This document shows positions 1-10,187 of a DNA stretch of 64,000 nt, in pieces (the first letter of the stretch is position 1; the number at the start of each line of letters is the position of its first letter). Origin of the DNA: Adiantum capillus-veneris (Eukaryota > Streptophyta > Polypodiopsida > Polypodiales > Pteridaceae); assembly GCA_014529385.2 (NCBI GenBank), contig CM043944.1, forward strand, positions 176,567,740-176,631,739, read 5' to 3'. The translations under genes were made by a program, and so were the position numbers. The notes under the pieces were generated by a model. The model searched no databases. It saw only the letters and a program-made list of their open reading frames with translations, and was not told the origin of the DNA.

Positions 1-189
1 CAAACACTGTAAATCTTGGTTTTTCTCAAGCTTATCTATTATCATGTGTATACATGCATGGCTTCAAACAAGCGGATACAGAGCATGTGTCACATGTGGA
101 CCTGGACTGAATGCACGTAGGGCGCCCTCATTGAAGAAGAAAATCTACGAAGGTCATCAAGTGTATCTTCCAGAGAATCATGTGTTACC
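1..189 (+). pseudogene. CACTA (En/Spm) TNP2-type transposase, upstream fragment
   Basis: Read from position 59 in one open frame, this stretch gives a peptide with GYRACVTCGP, then a basic stretch and IYEGHQVYLPENH. That is the layout of the C-x2-C zinc-finger block and following H-R/Q-x-x-LP-x-x-H segment in TNP2-type CACTA transposases (family knowledge). The frame stays open to 189, where the terminal inverted repeat of the 10-kb element begins. The same gene resumes at 10221 with the segment that leads into the LDPMHIFKN block, so the two pieces appear to be one gene split by an insertion. The start of the gene and the CACTA 5' end lie left of the window. Confidence 0.6.
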
Positions 190-244
190 ATTAGGAAAAA
201 TATGAACCCTCTAGGGGCCCTTTGGGATTAAGATTAATTAGAGG
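190..244. repeat. Left terminal inverted repeat of the 10-kb element
   Basis: The first 20 nt match the reverse complement of 10201-10220 at 18 positions. The next 13 match at about 8, and the GGGATTAAG block also matches after a 19-nt gap in the alignment. Confidence 0.7.
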
Positions 245-967
245 CCAGCCAATGAGAAGAGGGTGGTGGACACACTCTATGCCCTCAAAAATGTAGGGGG
301 ACAAAGTAGTCTTACACTTTTTAAATGGGCTCTTACCTAGTGAGAAGGTGGGGGGGGGGGGTAGGGGGGGGGGGGGGGGGGGCATATGGAACCTCCAACT
401 TCCCTCCTTTTTGATCCGGTTTTGAAAAAATCCCAAAAATTTGAAATTTTTCAAAAATTTCAAAACTCAAATTTCATCTTCTGAAAACCCCCCTAAAACT
501 ATTTTATGGTCAAAGAAGCATTTTTTGATCTCAAAAAGTCAAAACGTGCATCCAAAAACCTTAAAATTCAAAATTTTTAAAAAACTTTTAAAAAATCTTT
601 TTTTGCTATCCAGAGCTCCCCCAAAATTAGTTATTAGGCAAAAAGGGATTTTCTCTCTCTAGAACCCCTTTTCCAACCCCTCCTTGGTTGCAACCATCAC
701 ACTCATCCTCTACTCCAACACTCTCTCTCTTTACACCATCTCCATTGCTGCAGCAAAGAAGCTCCTCTCTCCTCCCCTACCACCTTCCATTGCCACACCA
801 AGCAAGGCTTATCCACCTTCTCCTCCCAGTGCCACACCAAGAAAGGGTTGTCCACCTTCTCCTCCCATTGCCACAAGGGTTGACCATTTTCTCATATCAC
901 TTTATCACACCTACATTGTAGCAACAAGCAAGGTTCTTCTCCTCCTCCTAGTTTGCTTTGCTCAACC
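245..967 (+). other. Subterminal and leader region without a gene, with long G runs
   Basis: This stretch holds two very long G runs at 348-382, an A/T-rich block with local inverted repeats (421-620), and a pyrimidine-rich stretch (645-960) that looks like a plant 5' leader for the gene at 968. Two imperfect copies of a 45-nt unit around CCACCTTCTCCTCCC lie at about 795-885. The open frames here are low-complexity and I do not support them as genes. The AT-rich then CT-rich order mirrors, in inverted orientation, the right end of the element. Confidence 0.45.
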
Positions 968-2308
968 ATGGCCAACTCTACTTCGCAAAGGCGACCAAAG
1001 GATGAGGTCACAGCACTTGCATGCCACAACACTAGAGGTGTAGATGATGAGTGGGTGCCACAAGAGTTCACCAAAGGTGCTTGGGTATACATGCAACCAT
1101 CTGCTGTTGGCCCTCATCATGTGCGGAATCGTGCAAACTTGGATCTTCATTGGAAAGGAAAGCTCCTTGGCTTCAAGAACCGCAAAGACAAGGGGACCAT
1201 AGCCATTGTGCAACATGTTTTCTCAATGTCAACCATGCACTTGCAACAACCACCTCGATTTCCAACACATTCTAAGTACATGTTTTGAGAATACAAAGCT
1301 AGGTGTGAAATCACAGTGTAATGTTATTATGGATTCATACTTAACATTTGTCATGCATTTATAGTCATATTTCCATCCACGTTGGTGGAGGAGCAGCCAC
1401 TACATAGTCTCTCCGGCACATTCAATGCTATACATGCGGATATTGGAGCAATAATGTTCCCGCATCTTTGCCCAAACAAACTAGTTCAAAGAAGGATTTT
1501 CTTCTATTCTCACTCCTATATTGTCCCTACTTCTACACAAGCATTTGGAACGCTTGAACCCATCAAAGTAACTTCCTTATTAAGTATGGAGTGGCCGGTC
1601 CCAGATTTGTGGTCGGTAGCATCTTTCAAGCAAAAGATGATAATGGATGTCCAAAACTCTTTGAAATACTCTAAAGCTTCTAGGTCTGTGGGCTTGAGCT
1701 GGTGTTTGCCTATTCATTGTTTTGTGCACATTTTTAACGAGTTTGGATTTGTGGAGACTACCACAATGCTTGTATGTAAAGATGCGCATTACGAGGAATT
1801 AGGAAGGCTTTTAGAAGAGGACTGGGGTTTTGTGGAGGGCATGCACAACGGGGACCGGTACCGTTGTAAGGTTGGAGCTTCAGGTATTGGAATGCGCTAT
1901 TTGAAATCCCGCACCTCCTTGTACATACGATTTCACTATGATCGTTGGATGTGCAAGCTTGGAGTGTGGACTCCCTTACAGAGTGTAGACGGCGCTATTG
2001 CAAGCTTTGACATTGCAGTGAAGATGCCCAACGATGCTTTGGAGGCAGTCCAAGTGAACAAGCATTGGACTCTCAGTAATGTTCGAGAACATTTGGTTAT
2101 TATGGGTTTTGAGGCCCTTCAACAAGCACAATTTTGTTTACAAGGTCACAAGGTGAGAATCCTTCCACCACATTTTCAATACATCATGGTTTGTCGATCA
2201 TTAGATGCTTATTGTAATGAATGTCCGCAAATTGGGAAGAGAATGGAAGACAAATTGAAGGTCGAGGAGGACTGGGGGATAGATGGAACTATGCTATCGA
2301 TCTTATAA
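968..2308 (+). CDS. Hypothetical protein, probably two exons (968-about 1275 and about 1390-2308)
   Basis: The first open segment starts at ATG 968 and runs to a stop at 1288; a second segment runs to 2308. Both lie in the same phase. I recognise no family. The first part (about 100 residues) is hydrophilic with WVYMQPSAVGP and ends in a basic stretch; the second part (about 300 residues) is rich in aromatic residues and includes DWGFVEGMHNGDRYRCKVG. The gap between them is AT-rich and contains a possible donor (AA|GTACAT at 1276) and several AG acceptors near 1390, but the phases I tried do not join cleanly, so the intron is unresolved and the gene may be broken. It is the first gene inside the left end of the 10-kb element. 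A CT-rich leader precedes it. I see no clear TATA box. Confidence 0.4.
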
Positions 2309-2467
2309 CTTTGTAACTCTTGCAATTTTCATATTGATCCCCGCTGTAATCAACATGATTTGCTTCGGCAAATCATGCCTTTGAATATAATTTTTTGCAT
2401 TGGGATGAGAAATCATTTTTTGGTGAAAGTGCCTTTTTTTTTTTAATGTCTTAAAAAAAGGGTACAT

Positions 2468-2475
2468 TATAAAAG
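2468..2475 (+). promoter_or_regulatory. TATA box for the gene at 2557
   Basis: TATAAAAG stands 82 nt before ATG 2557 in an intergenic gap, a normal distance for a plant core promoter with a leader of about 50 nt. Confidence 0.5.
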
Positions 2476-2556
2476 GGGGGCCACCTAACTCATTCACTAT
2501 TTTCACTTTTGCAACTCCTGAGCTCCTCCACTCTCTATCCACACCCCAGGCTAAAC

Positions 2557-4134
2557 ATGGATGCTGCCACAGCCTCTGCATCTGTACCCACATCCAACCC
2601 TTTGTCACGCTTCATCCTCTTCCTCGAGGACACCAAATACAAAGGGAAGTTGGACCTCCACACCTTTTTTACTTGTCTCCCTGACTTTGACGCCACAGTT
2701 TCCCTTCACATGGATGCATTTGAGGAGATTTCTGCGTTCATGGAGGAGCACATCATAAAATATTCTGTATCTATCCCCCCACATGCAGGGATCTGGGTGC
2801 CTTGCGATCTTTTGCGCTATATACACAAAGGTGATCGCCCATTCGCCAAGCGGTTGGAACGATTCCAAGAAATTGCAACCAATGCAGGCCATTACTTGGA
2901 TGAGAAATCCCCTGGGGTGTCAGCGCTCAAGAAGCGCAAGTTGGGGGTGGAGTACCTTTCTCGGCTCGCAACATTTATCTTCTTGGTGAGCGAGGAACCT
3001 GATTTGGAGGAGCTCCGCTTACCACACCTTCAAGTTGGGTCCTTTATCAAGGACACCAAGGAGCAGCAGGTTATCCCCATGAACCCTGCAGCGGAAGGAA
3101 AAGCACACCAGCTGGAGTAGCCTAGGGGTCTTGAGGAAGTGGTTGAGAAATCCATAGTTGCGGCTGGCCCTAGTGACACTCCAGTGCCACTACCACTGAC
3201 GGATGTGGCTATCCCAGAGGTAGAAATTAGCCGCTTCTCCTCAGTGTTAGTGGATGGGGAGGAGTTTGTGTTCCTGCATGATTTGGAAAAAGCATTTGGC
3301 CTGCGCATGGATGAATGCTTGAGCGTGCTATGCAACAGCAGCAAATGTTCCTTAGACAATATGCCAGATGCCCTAGAAAGCAAGCTCTTGCCAGATGGGG
3401 ACTCTGTTGCTGACACTATTGCAGTTGTATGTGCGGAGGTCCTGGCAGCAGAGCAGTTGCACGTGGCTAATGAAGATTTCCAAGCCACGCAAGCCAAGGT
3501 TGAGGCTGCTAGGATGCCTATGCCATTATGCAACCTCCCATCTGATGATCCAAAGCTTGTATCTGTGGTGCATGGGACCATTGACTTGGATGCAAAGGGC
3601 AACAGGGAGGAGGATGACAAGGAGCAGGAGGTAAACTGTATCCTAATTTTCATGTTACTATTTTATCCTTCGTTGTCTTTTTTCTCAACCTTCATCGGTT
3701 TATGACAAGATGTTGTGGAGGTTGATGATTTTGCTGCAAGGACGGGTGGCAAGCGGACGGGCTTTGGACCTCAAGCTTCCCTTGCGCATTACCTCGGACA
3801 ACTCCCCCCTGGCGATGTGGCCATTATCCATAATGAATTTACTCCCCAAGCCCATTTTATGACTTGGTCGTTAAAAGCTTTGAGCAAGTTTTTGTGTTTG
3901 AGTACCATTGCTCAAATTGCGCATCAAGTGTTCCTAGTGCGTAGATCCCTTGTATGCACAGCGTTTGGCACTGGCTTTCATGGTAAAGTGCTTGCCCAGA
4001 TAGGGATACATGCTTCCATTGTCTCAACTGACCCAAATGCCATAGCGCAGTCCCTCTTGACTGGGGAGTTGCCTTACGCGCAAAATAGGCGCCAGGAAAT
4101 GGTCAAAAAAATTCTGAACTCCTCAGATACATGA
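2557..4134 (+). CDS. Hypothetical protein with one in-frame TAG (3118-3120) and one predicted intron (3631-3720)
   Basis: From ATG 2557 the frame gives 187 residues (starts MDAATASASV) to TAG at 3118-3120, then continues in the same frame for another 170 codons. At 3631 a donor (GAG|GTAAAC) and, after a pyrimidine-rich tract, an acceptor ending at 3720 (GGAG|GTTGAT) define a 90-nt intron that keeps the phase. The last exon runs to TGA 4132-4134. Without the TAG the product would be about 495 residues. The N-terminal half is helical and charged, the middle is acidic (EEDDKEQE near the intron), and the C-terminal part carries GFGPQASLAHYLGQLPPGD. I recognise no known domain. The single TAG in an otherwise open frame suggests a recent loss in this copy, readthrough, or a sequencing error. 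Gene order and the TATA box at 2468 suggest its own promoter within the 10-kb element. Confidence 0.5.
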
Positions 4135-4261
4135 TGTAAAATCACCGTGCTAGAAGGAATAAAAAATATTTGAAATTGTCTCTCTATATTGCAAATTCTT
4201 TTCAATCTGATTTGTCAATCTTGAAAATTGTTTCAATTGGTGATATGAATTGTTTTTTGAC

Positions 4262-5545
4262 TTTGTTATTTCAAGGTATGTAATTGCAGTCAATTTGAGT
4301 ATAATTGTGATTTTTAAGTACCCTAGGGGGTTAGATTAGCCTATAAGCTACAAAAAATGTCTGGCCACAAGGGCGCGCAAATGGCCCATCCATTAGTTTT
4401 GGATGGGCCATTTGCGTGCCCTTGTGGCCAGGCATTTTTTTGCCCCTTATAGGCCAATCTACCCCCTAGGGTACTTAAAAAGCACAAATTTATTGCAATG
4501 GATTGGTTTTGCAGCATTCATTTAAATGCAACCTTTTTATGGCAATTCCAGTATATGTTCACACTCAAGGACACTAGAAAAGCTCAAATCAATTATGAAA
4601 TGAAGTTTCCAGCAAACTATCACTTGCTTTAGTTCTACCTACTACACCCTTGCACCAAAAAGTCAAATTACATTGGACACTTGGATTCCCAATATGTTAT
4701 TTGTTTTGATATCCTATAAGGAATTCAAAGCTTGAAATGACCAAAAAAAAGGTGTCCATAAGGATCCATATAAAATATTGATGCAAAACCAATCCATTGC
4801 AATAAATTTGTGCTTTTTAAGTACCCTAGGGGGTAGATTGGCCTATAAGGGGCAAAAAAAGGCCTGGCCACAAGGGCGCACAAATGGCCCATCCATCACT
4901 TTTGGATGGGCCATTTGCGCGCCCTTGTGGTCAGGCATTTTTTTGCCCCTTATAGGCCAATCTACCCCCTAGGGTACTGAAAAAGCATAAATTTATTGCA
5001 ATGGATTGGTTTTGCATCATTCATTTAAATGCAACCTTTTTATGGCAATTCGAGTATATGTTCACACTCAAGGACACTTCAAAAGCTCAAATCAATTATG
5101 AAATGAAGTTTCCAGCAAACTATCACTTGCTTTAGCTCTACCTACTACACCCTTGCACCAGAAAGTCAAATTACATTGGACACTTGGTTTCACAATATGC
5201 TATTAGTTTTGATATCCTATAAGGAATTCAAAGCTTGAAATGACCAAAAAAAGGTGTCCATAAGGATCCATATAAAATATTGATGCAAAACCAATAGGTT
5301 TTAGTAAATTTTGTTATTTTAAGTACCCTTGGGGGTAGATAAGCCTACAAGGGGCAAAAAAAGGCCTGGCCACAAGGGCGCGCAAATGGCCCATCCATCA
5401 GTTTTGGATGGGCCATTTGCGCGCCCTTGTGGCCAGGCCTTTTTCTGCCCCTTGTAGGATTATCTACCCCTAAGGTTACTTAAAATACACAAATTTACTG
5501 AAATTGACTACAATTACATACAGAACTTGAAATTACAAAGATAAT
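4262..5545. repeat. Nested palindrome array: three hairpins inside outer inverted arms
   Basis: Three near-perfect palindromes centre near 4395, 4900 and 5402. Each arm carries CCCTAGGGGG, CCTATAAGGGGC, GGCCACAAGGGCGCGC and ATGGCCCATCCA, with only a few unpaired bases at the centre. They are separated by two copies of a direct spacer of about 345 nt (each ends with CATATAAAATATTGATGCAA). The middle hairpin is longer, because its arms extend into CCAATCCATTGCAATAAATT. The whole block is enclosed by a longer inverted pair: sequence around 4262-4320 (CAAGGTATGTAATTGCAGTC) pairs with 5480-5540 (GACTACAATTACATACAGAA). No gene lies within. It sits between the convergent gene pairs of the 10-kb element, about 95 nt beyond the stop codon of the H3-like gene. 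It may be an amplified foldback MITE or a source of hairpin RNA; both are inference. Confidence 0.8.
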
Positions 5546-5641
5546 AGACAGAGTAGACACAACTGTTGATCATATTGTCATTGGAAAGTCAAATCATTAC
5601 AAAGATAAGGGTGTGCAATACAAAAAGAGGGGTAACTTCGG

Positions 5642-6538
5642 CTAATGCTCGAAGTCTCGCCGCAATCGTCGTGCAAGCTGCATATCTTTTGGCTGTATTG
5701 TCACTCGCTTTGCATGAATGGCACATAGGTTGGTATCTTCCAACACTGAAATGATGTGGGCCTCTGCAGCTTCTTGAATAGCCTCTAGCGCTATTGCTTG
5801 CATTCTATACTGATTTCCATAGCTTTGAAGCACTTCCTTCACAGTGCGAGCAAAGGGGGCGCGTCGAATCAAGAGCTCCGTCGTCTTATGGTAGTGGCGG
5901 ATTTTTGCAAATGCCCTTGCTATTTTTCGGCACCGCTGTGGTTGTCTTGGGGGCACTTGCACATTTGCTGGCGGGTGGCGTGAAGGCTTCTTGAAAAAAT
6001 TAGACTTGCGTCTGTTTACATGCTTAGGGGCTGGTTCTGCAGCCTGTTCTGATTCTTCCTCTTCCCTTGGTTGCCGATCTTGTCGTGTGGGGAGAGCTCC
6101 CTTGCCTTGAGGCAATGTCTTCCCCCCAACGGCCACCCGGTGTGTGCGCGGTATGTTTTCTCGCAGCCATGGTGGCTCACTCTCTGATTCGGTGTTTGTA
6201 TTGACCACCCGAGTCCTGGATGGTCCTGCTTGTGATTGGGGGCGCGACAGCTGCTCCCTATCGGACTTTGATGTTTGCTGGCCCTCTGCTTCTCTCCAGC
6301 ACTGGGCACGTTGCTTCATTCTCTTTCTAGGTGTTATATCTTGAGGAGGTGGAGATTCAACAGTCCTTGATGACTCTCGTGCCCTACCACCATGCCCACT
6401 ACCAGAAGAGTTCCTGGAACGGCCAGGTGTTCGTGGCCGTTTTCTTGTGCCTTTAAGCCATGACAGCTTCTCACATCCTTGGAGGGTGTTTTTGTTGGCA
6501 GGCGGATGCTCTTTCGCGGTTTGTTTGGTGCGCGCCAT
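5642..6538 (-). CDS. Histone H3-like protein with an extended N-terminal tail (298 residues)
   Basis: The single uninterrupted frame starts MARTKQTA, the exact first residues of histone H3, and ends with a complete H3-type histone fold (about residues 209-298). It keeps the alphaN helix pattern ([14 protein letters not shown]), alpha1 (FARTVKEVL), alpha2, and [15 protein letters not shown] (267-281), which is identical to canonical H3, then [11 protein letters not shown]. Canonical H3 has about 46 residues before this fold; here there are about 208, basic and rich in S, R, P and Q, with several KR/RK clusters. K4 of the tail is kept, but positions 8 and 9 read K and E instead of R and K, so the K9 site is absent; no ARKS repeat is seen. 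Loop 1 has the H3 length, without the insertion typical of centromeric CENH3, and the C-terminus is DFEH instead of GERA. It would be nuclear and could replace H3 in nucleosomes or act as a chromatin-tethering protein (inference). A TATA box lies 58 nt upstream. Confidence 0.85.
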   Translation of the reverse strand: MARTKQTAKEHPPANKNTLQGCEKLSWLKGTRKRPRTPGRSRNSSGSGHGGRARESSRTVESPPPQDITPRKRMKQRAQCWREAEGQQTSKSDREQLSRPQSQAGPSRTRVVNTNTESESEPPWLRENIPRTHRVAVGGKTLPQGKGALPTRQDRQPREEEESEQAAEPAPKHVNRRKSNFFKKPSRHPPANVQVPPRQPQRCRKIARAFAKIRHYHKTTELLIRRAPFARTVKEVLQSYGNQYRMQAIALEAIQEAAEAHIISVLEDTNLCAIHAKRVTIQPKDMQLARRLRRDFEH

Positions 6539-6595
6539 TTCGTTGGTAAGAGCTCACCTATTCTTAAGAAATGAGTGATTTATGAGAGCATGCAA

Positions 6596-6603
6596 TATTT
6601 ATA
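6596..6603 (-). promoter_or_regulatory. TATA box of the H3-like gene
   Basis: TATAAATA on the - strand lies 58 nt upstream of the start codon at 6538. A start site about 30 nt downstream would leave a leader of about 30 nt. Confidence 0.6.
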
Positions 6604-6809
6604 AGGGCCCATTTAAAAAGGGCCCTGTTCACACTAATTTTTTTAAAAGAAGTATTATTTTTTAAATAAACATGTCGCTAAGAGTTGGACCCTGCGTTCA
6701 CGTTTACTGACTCGCGCAGTATCCACTTTGATCCTTGTCGCACTCTGCATCGCCGCCATGCAGCATGCTTGGTGGGACCTTGCGACATTTGCCACTTGTT
6801 GCTATGCTC

Positions 6810-9652
6810 TTAACGACTCCATTTGCGCACTTCAATAGCAATCTTGGATTGTCGCGCACGCTCCATTGTGAGCTTACGAGCAAATGTTGTGCGAAAAAAC
6901 CAGTTGAACATCTCCTCCAAATAATTGGATTGCACCATTCCACCACCATGTCGAGTATTTTTGAAGTACACTCCCCTTGCTCGATAATGGGACTTCTCCA
7001 TGCCTTGAGTGCTAAAAATTTCAAGCGATCCATACTTGTGCATAAAAAATGCACCATGCGCAAACAAGATATGATGTTCACATGAGCAAACGATCCACAT
7101 TAGTAAATAAAAACAATCCCTTGTAATGAATACACCATGAATGGCTTACCATGTAATGTGTGATGTTATTTTCACCCCAAGAAAGGGTGAAGACCTTGGT
7201 AAAATCCGTCAAAGCTTCTTGAAATGATTGCCGTTGTTCTTCTGTTGTGCTGTTAAGGCTCATAAGCTTGACCATTTTATCAAAATGGGCCCAAACTTGC
7301 TTGCGCTTGTTTGCAAGCTCGCCATTTGAATCATTGTCAGTAGTAGCTTTGCATAACTCCTTCCAAAGCTCCCAAAGGTTACCTGCCTGCTGGTTGGAGC
7401 TGCTTTGAGCATCATATCGACTTGGCTTTCCTTGGGAAACTTTCTTCAAAAAGTGTCTAGCTTTTTGTCCACTCATTGACACTTGTTGAGCAATTTCATG
7501 GGCCTCCCCTGTGTTCTTTGCAGCAACTATAGACACATTTCCACCATGACAGCCAATGGAATTCAGGAGTACCTCCACTCTTTCGATCGCTTCCTGGGAC
7601 TTTTCCAACGGTTTCATTGTGAAAGAATAGTCAATGTGGAGCTTCAATAGCCTATCAAAAATACGCATGAATGCGTGTAATGTACAAAAATGTACATTCG
7701 ATAGAGGAAATCGAAAGATTGGATTCCAAGTGTGGTCCTTTTGATCACGGTCTGGGGCATTGAGCATGGGACATCTCAGAATAGACGCTTCCCATTCTCT
7801 ACCTTCATCTCCGACATCATGACAATCTGACCCTTGTTCTCCATGCCCTTGCCATGGAAGCATGTAACTGGCCTTTGTAGTGCTCTTATGTGATTTTTGT
7901 CCCTTAGGTTTGTACCCTCGAGTGCAAAATGGACAAGGCATGAGAGAAGAAGCCCCTTGTTTGCAGCCAAGCAAACACTTTATGGTCTTCAAATCCCCAC
8001 CTAAGTGCCACTCCACATCATAACTACCAAAGCCCTCAATCTCCAACTTCTGACCTACAATTTGGGAGTGTATTACTTCTGTGATCCATGGAGTTCTCTC
8101 AAAAATCCACGAAAGAACTCCATTGATCTCTTTGGGAACCTCAATAGCACCCAACCACCAAATGTCTTTCTCTGATTGCACGCTAAAAGATAGGGTGGAA
8201 TATGGCTCGATTGAATCCCTTCGCTTGGTTTGCAGAAGGGCCTCATTCATTAGAGTGACACTTAGCCTCTCTAACCTTCGGCCTTTCACTATTTGACACT
8301 CATCGAGTTTCAGCACAAAAGCGACTTTTGTGCCAAGCACTACAAAATAAATAGTGCTAAGACCTTAAACTTCAGCTTCTATGAAAAGAATAATACCAAA
8401 GAAAAAAGTAAAGTGTGTCACCTTCTTCAGGTAACTCGTAAAATCTAAGCATGGCTTCTTGAAGCCTTCTAAGATCCACGAAAATATTGTTCCACATTGT
8501 GTAAGGAAAGCCCTTATTCGAAGGTCTTATGGATTGTTTTTTACCTTTTCCCCTTGTCTTTGTTGCGCACGAAGCATAAAGGGAAGTTGGCATTGTGTCC
8601 TCAATGTGTAGGTATGTCCCAATGCGGGAGAACACATCTTCGTTTGTGGCCTTCTTTGCGAGCTTGACCTTGTGAGGAACGGGAAATAGGTTTTCCACAA
8701 TGCCATGTTCTTTGAGGGCATCCTTTAGGAGTTGAAAAATAGCCTGATAGGCTTTGGTGCTGATTCCAGCCTCATCGCAAGCTTGTTGAACGTCATCATC
8801 ATTAACCACATTTCTTAATTTACGCATAAGGTCCTTGGTGACTGCATCCTTAATGTGCTTACCTCCAGGTGATTGTAAGATAGAAATAACGTCCTCGGTA
8901 TTGAGACAACTAGTGAGAAGGTTGACTCGATTATCTTGGCTTGTTCCACCGCATGCCTCCTGGATGAAGTTTCTAGCAACAAATAAACATAAATGTTAGA
9001 AAATAGTGTGAAGTAAGAATGCAGCATGCAAGTAAAGACCAAATCACCTTGTGGATGTAACTCGTCGTTTGCGTGCTCCTCCGGAATGTGCAAGAGTTTC
9101 AATGGATGAATACGGGTGTTTGCGTTCCCTTGCACCAAGGGGTGTTTCTTTCAAGTATGTGATGGTGTTGGTAAGCTTCTGGATATGGGACTCCTTTTCT
9201 TGCATTTGTTGTTCAAGACTTTTAACTACCCTCTCCAAAGAGGCAACACTCTCTTGTAATGCCGTCATCTTGAGGTGAAGAGCTTGACATTCGTGCATCC
9301 ACATATGCAAAGAAGCACCTGCACCCATACACAGCCGCTTGCAATAGCCTAACAAGCCTGCTTCTCCCCTCCCAAGAAATTGAAGAAATGTGGAAAGGCT
9401 ATTAAATGGTGGATGGAAGCGGCTTATAGGATCGTAAGGGTACAAATGGCCATCCACCCAAATGTCAACATTGGTCTCACAAGCGGTGCGACGTTCCTGT
9501 GATGACCTTTGATCACCTTCACTAGTGGTCTTCGGTGCAAATGCCGTGGGTAAGCGAATATGTATGCTTTTGGTGTGCGGAGTACGTGTTGGTGGAAGCA
9601 AACCATTTGTGATGTCTGTGAGCACCATGGAAGCTGTTGCGTGAGGAAGCAA
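6810..9652 (-). CDS. Four-exon gene, RNase H-fold (DDE) transposase-like protein, probably damaged
   Basis: Exons are 9652-9048, 8972-8422, 8339-7150 and about 7079-6810. Donor and acceptor pairs 9047/8973 (AAG|GTGATT, TTGCTAG|A) and 8421/8340 (AAG|GTGACA, TTTTGTAG|TG) keep the phase exactly. Exon 3 ends ATG|GTAAGC with a TACTAAT branch-like site, but no AG precedes the exon-4 frame. The product is about 871 residues. A coiled coil (125-169) is followed by a region with LKLDE (D398), a GGDLK block (499-503), CPFC (521-524), a CTLH motif (604-607), an SGQKAR block, and in exon 4 KYGSL then TQGME (E810). This order matches a repeat-associated family common in cnidarians and fungi and, more distantly, the D-D-E layout of RAG1/Transib transposases; this is from memory. 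In that family the CTLH position is D-x-x-H, so the second catalytic Asp appears replaced by Cys. The lost acceptor and Cys suggest an inactive or repurposed copy. Confidence 0.6.
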
Positions 9653-10187
9653 ATGATGAAAAGATAGAGGGGGAAGGGTAGAGAGGCCGAGCAGGATGGG
9701 AGGAGAGAAGGAGGGAGGGAGGGGAGGGAGAGATTGGGGAGGAGGAGGAAGGTAGGGGCAGAGAGGGAGAGGGAGAGAGGAGGGAGGAGGATGAGAGAAC
9801 TAAATGTTTATTACTTTTTGGGGGAAAAGATTTTTGAAAAAATGGACTTTCTAAGCTTGTGGATTAAAAAATGGGTTAAAAAATGATTTTTGGATATGTA
9901 TATATGTTGGGAGGGAGTTTTAAGTAAAAAATAAATAAAAATATTTTTTTAAAAAAAAAGTCAAATTTTGACTCTTTTTGACCCACGGAATTGCTGATGT
10001 GGACACACCCCTATGCTTCCTTCACTTTAAAAAAAGCTAGAGAGAGAAAGCAACCTTTTAGGTCCACATCCTACATTTGTCTAAAAAAAAGGCTAGAAAA
10101 GCCTACTCAAAACTACCTTCTTCAATGCCCTTGTCCCCTAAACCCCACACAACATTAGCCTTAATCCCTAAAAATTAGGATTCCTTA
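9653..10187 (-). other. Leader and right subterminal region of the 10-kb element, no gene
   Basis: On the - strand this is a pyrimidine-rich leader (9655-9800, almost pure C/T), preceded by an AT-rich stretch with long T runs and a TATATA at about 9897-9903. It mirrors the left end of the element. I see no coding sequence. Confidence 0.5.

Noticed and set aside
684-1043. Open frames in the CT-rich stretch before the first gene
   Set aside because: They are Pro/Ser-rich, low-complexity frames in a pyrimidine-rich leader with short direct repeats; no support as protein.
5642-6538. Calling the H3-like gene a centromeric CENH3
   Set aside because: The MARTK start and long tail suggest it, but loop 1 lacks the CENH3 insertion and alpha2-alpha3 is nearly canonical H3, so only 'H3-like' is supported.
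6810-9652. Calling the transposase-like gene a RAG1 homologue
   Set aside because: The D-D-E layout and GxE motif are reminiscent, but residue identity is low and I rely on memory. Only an RNase H-fold transposase-like label is justified.
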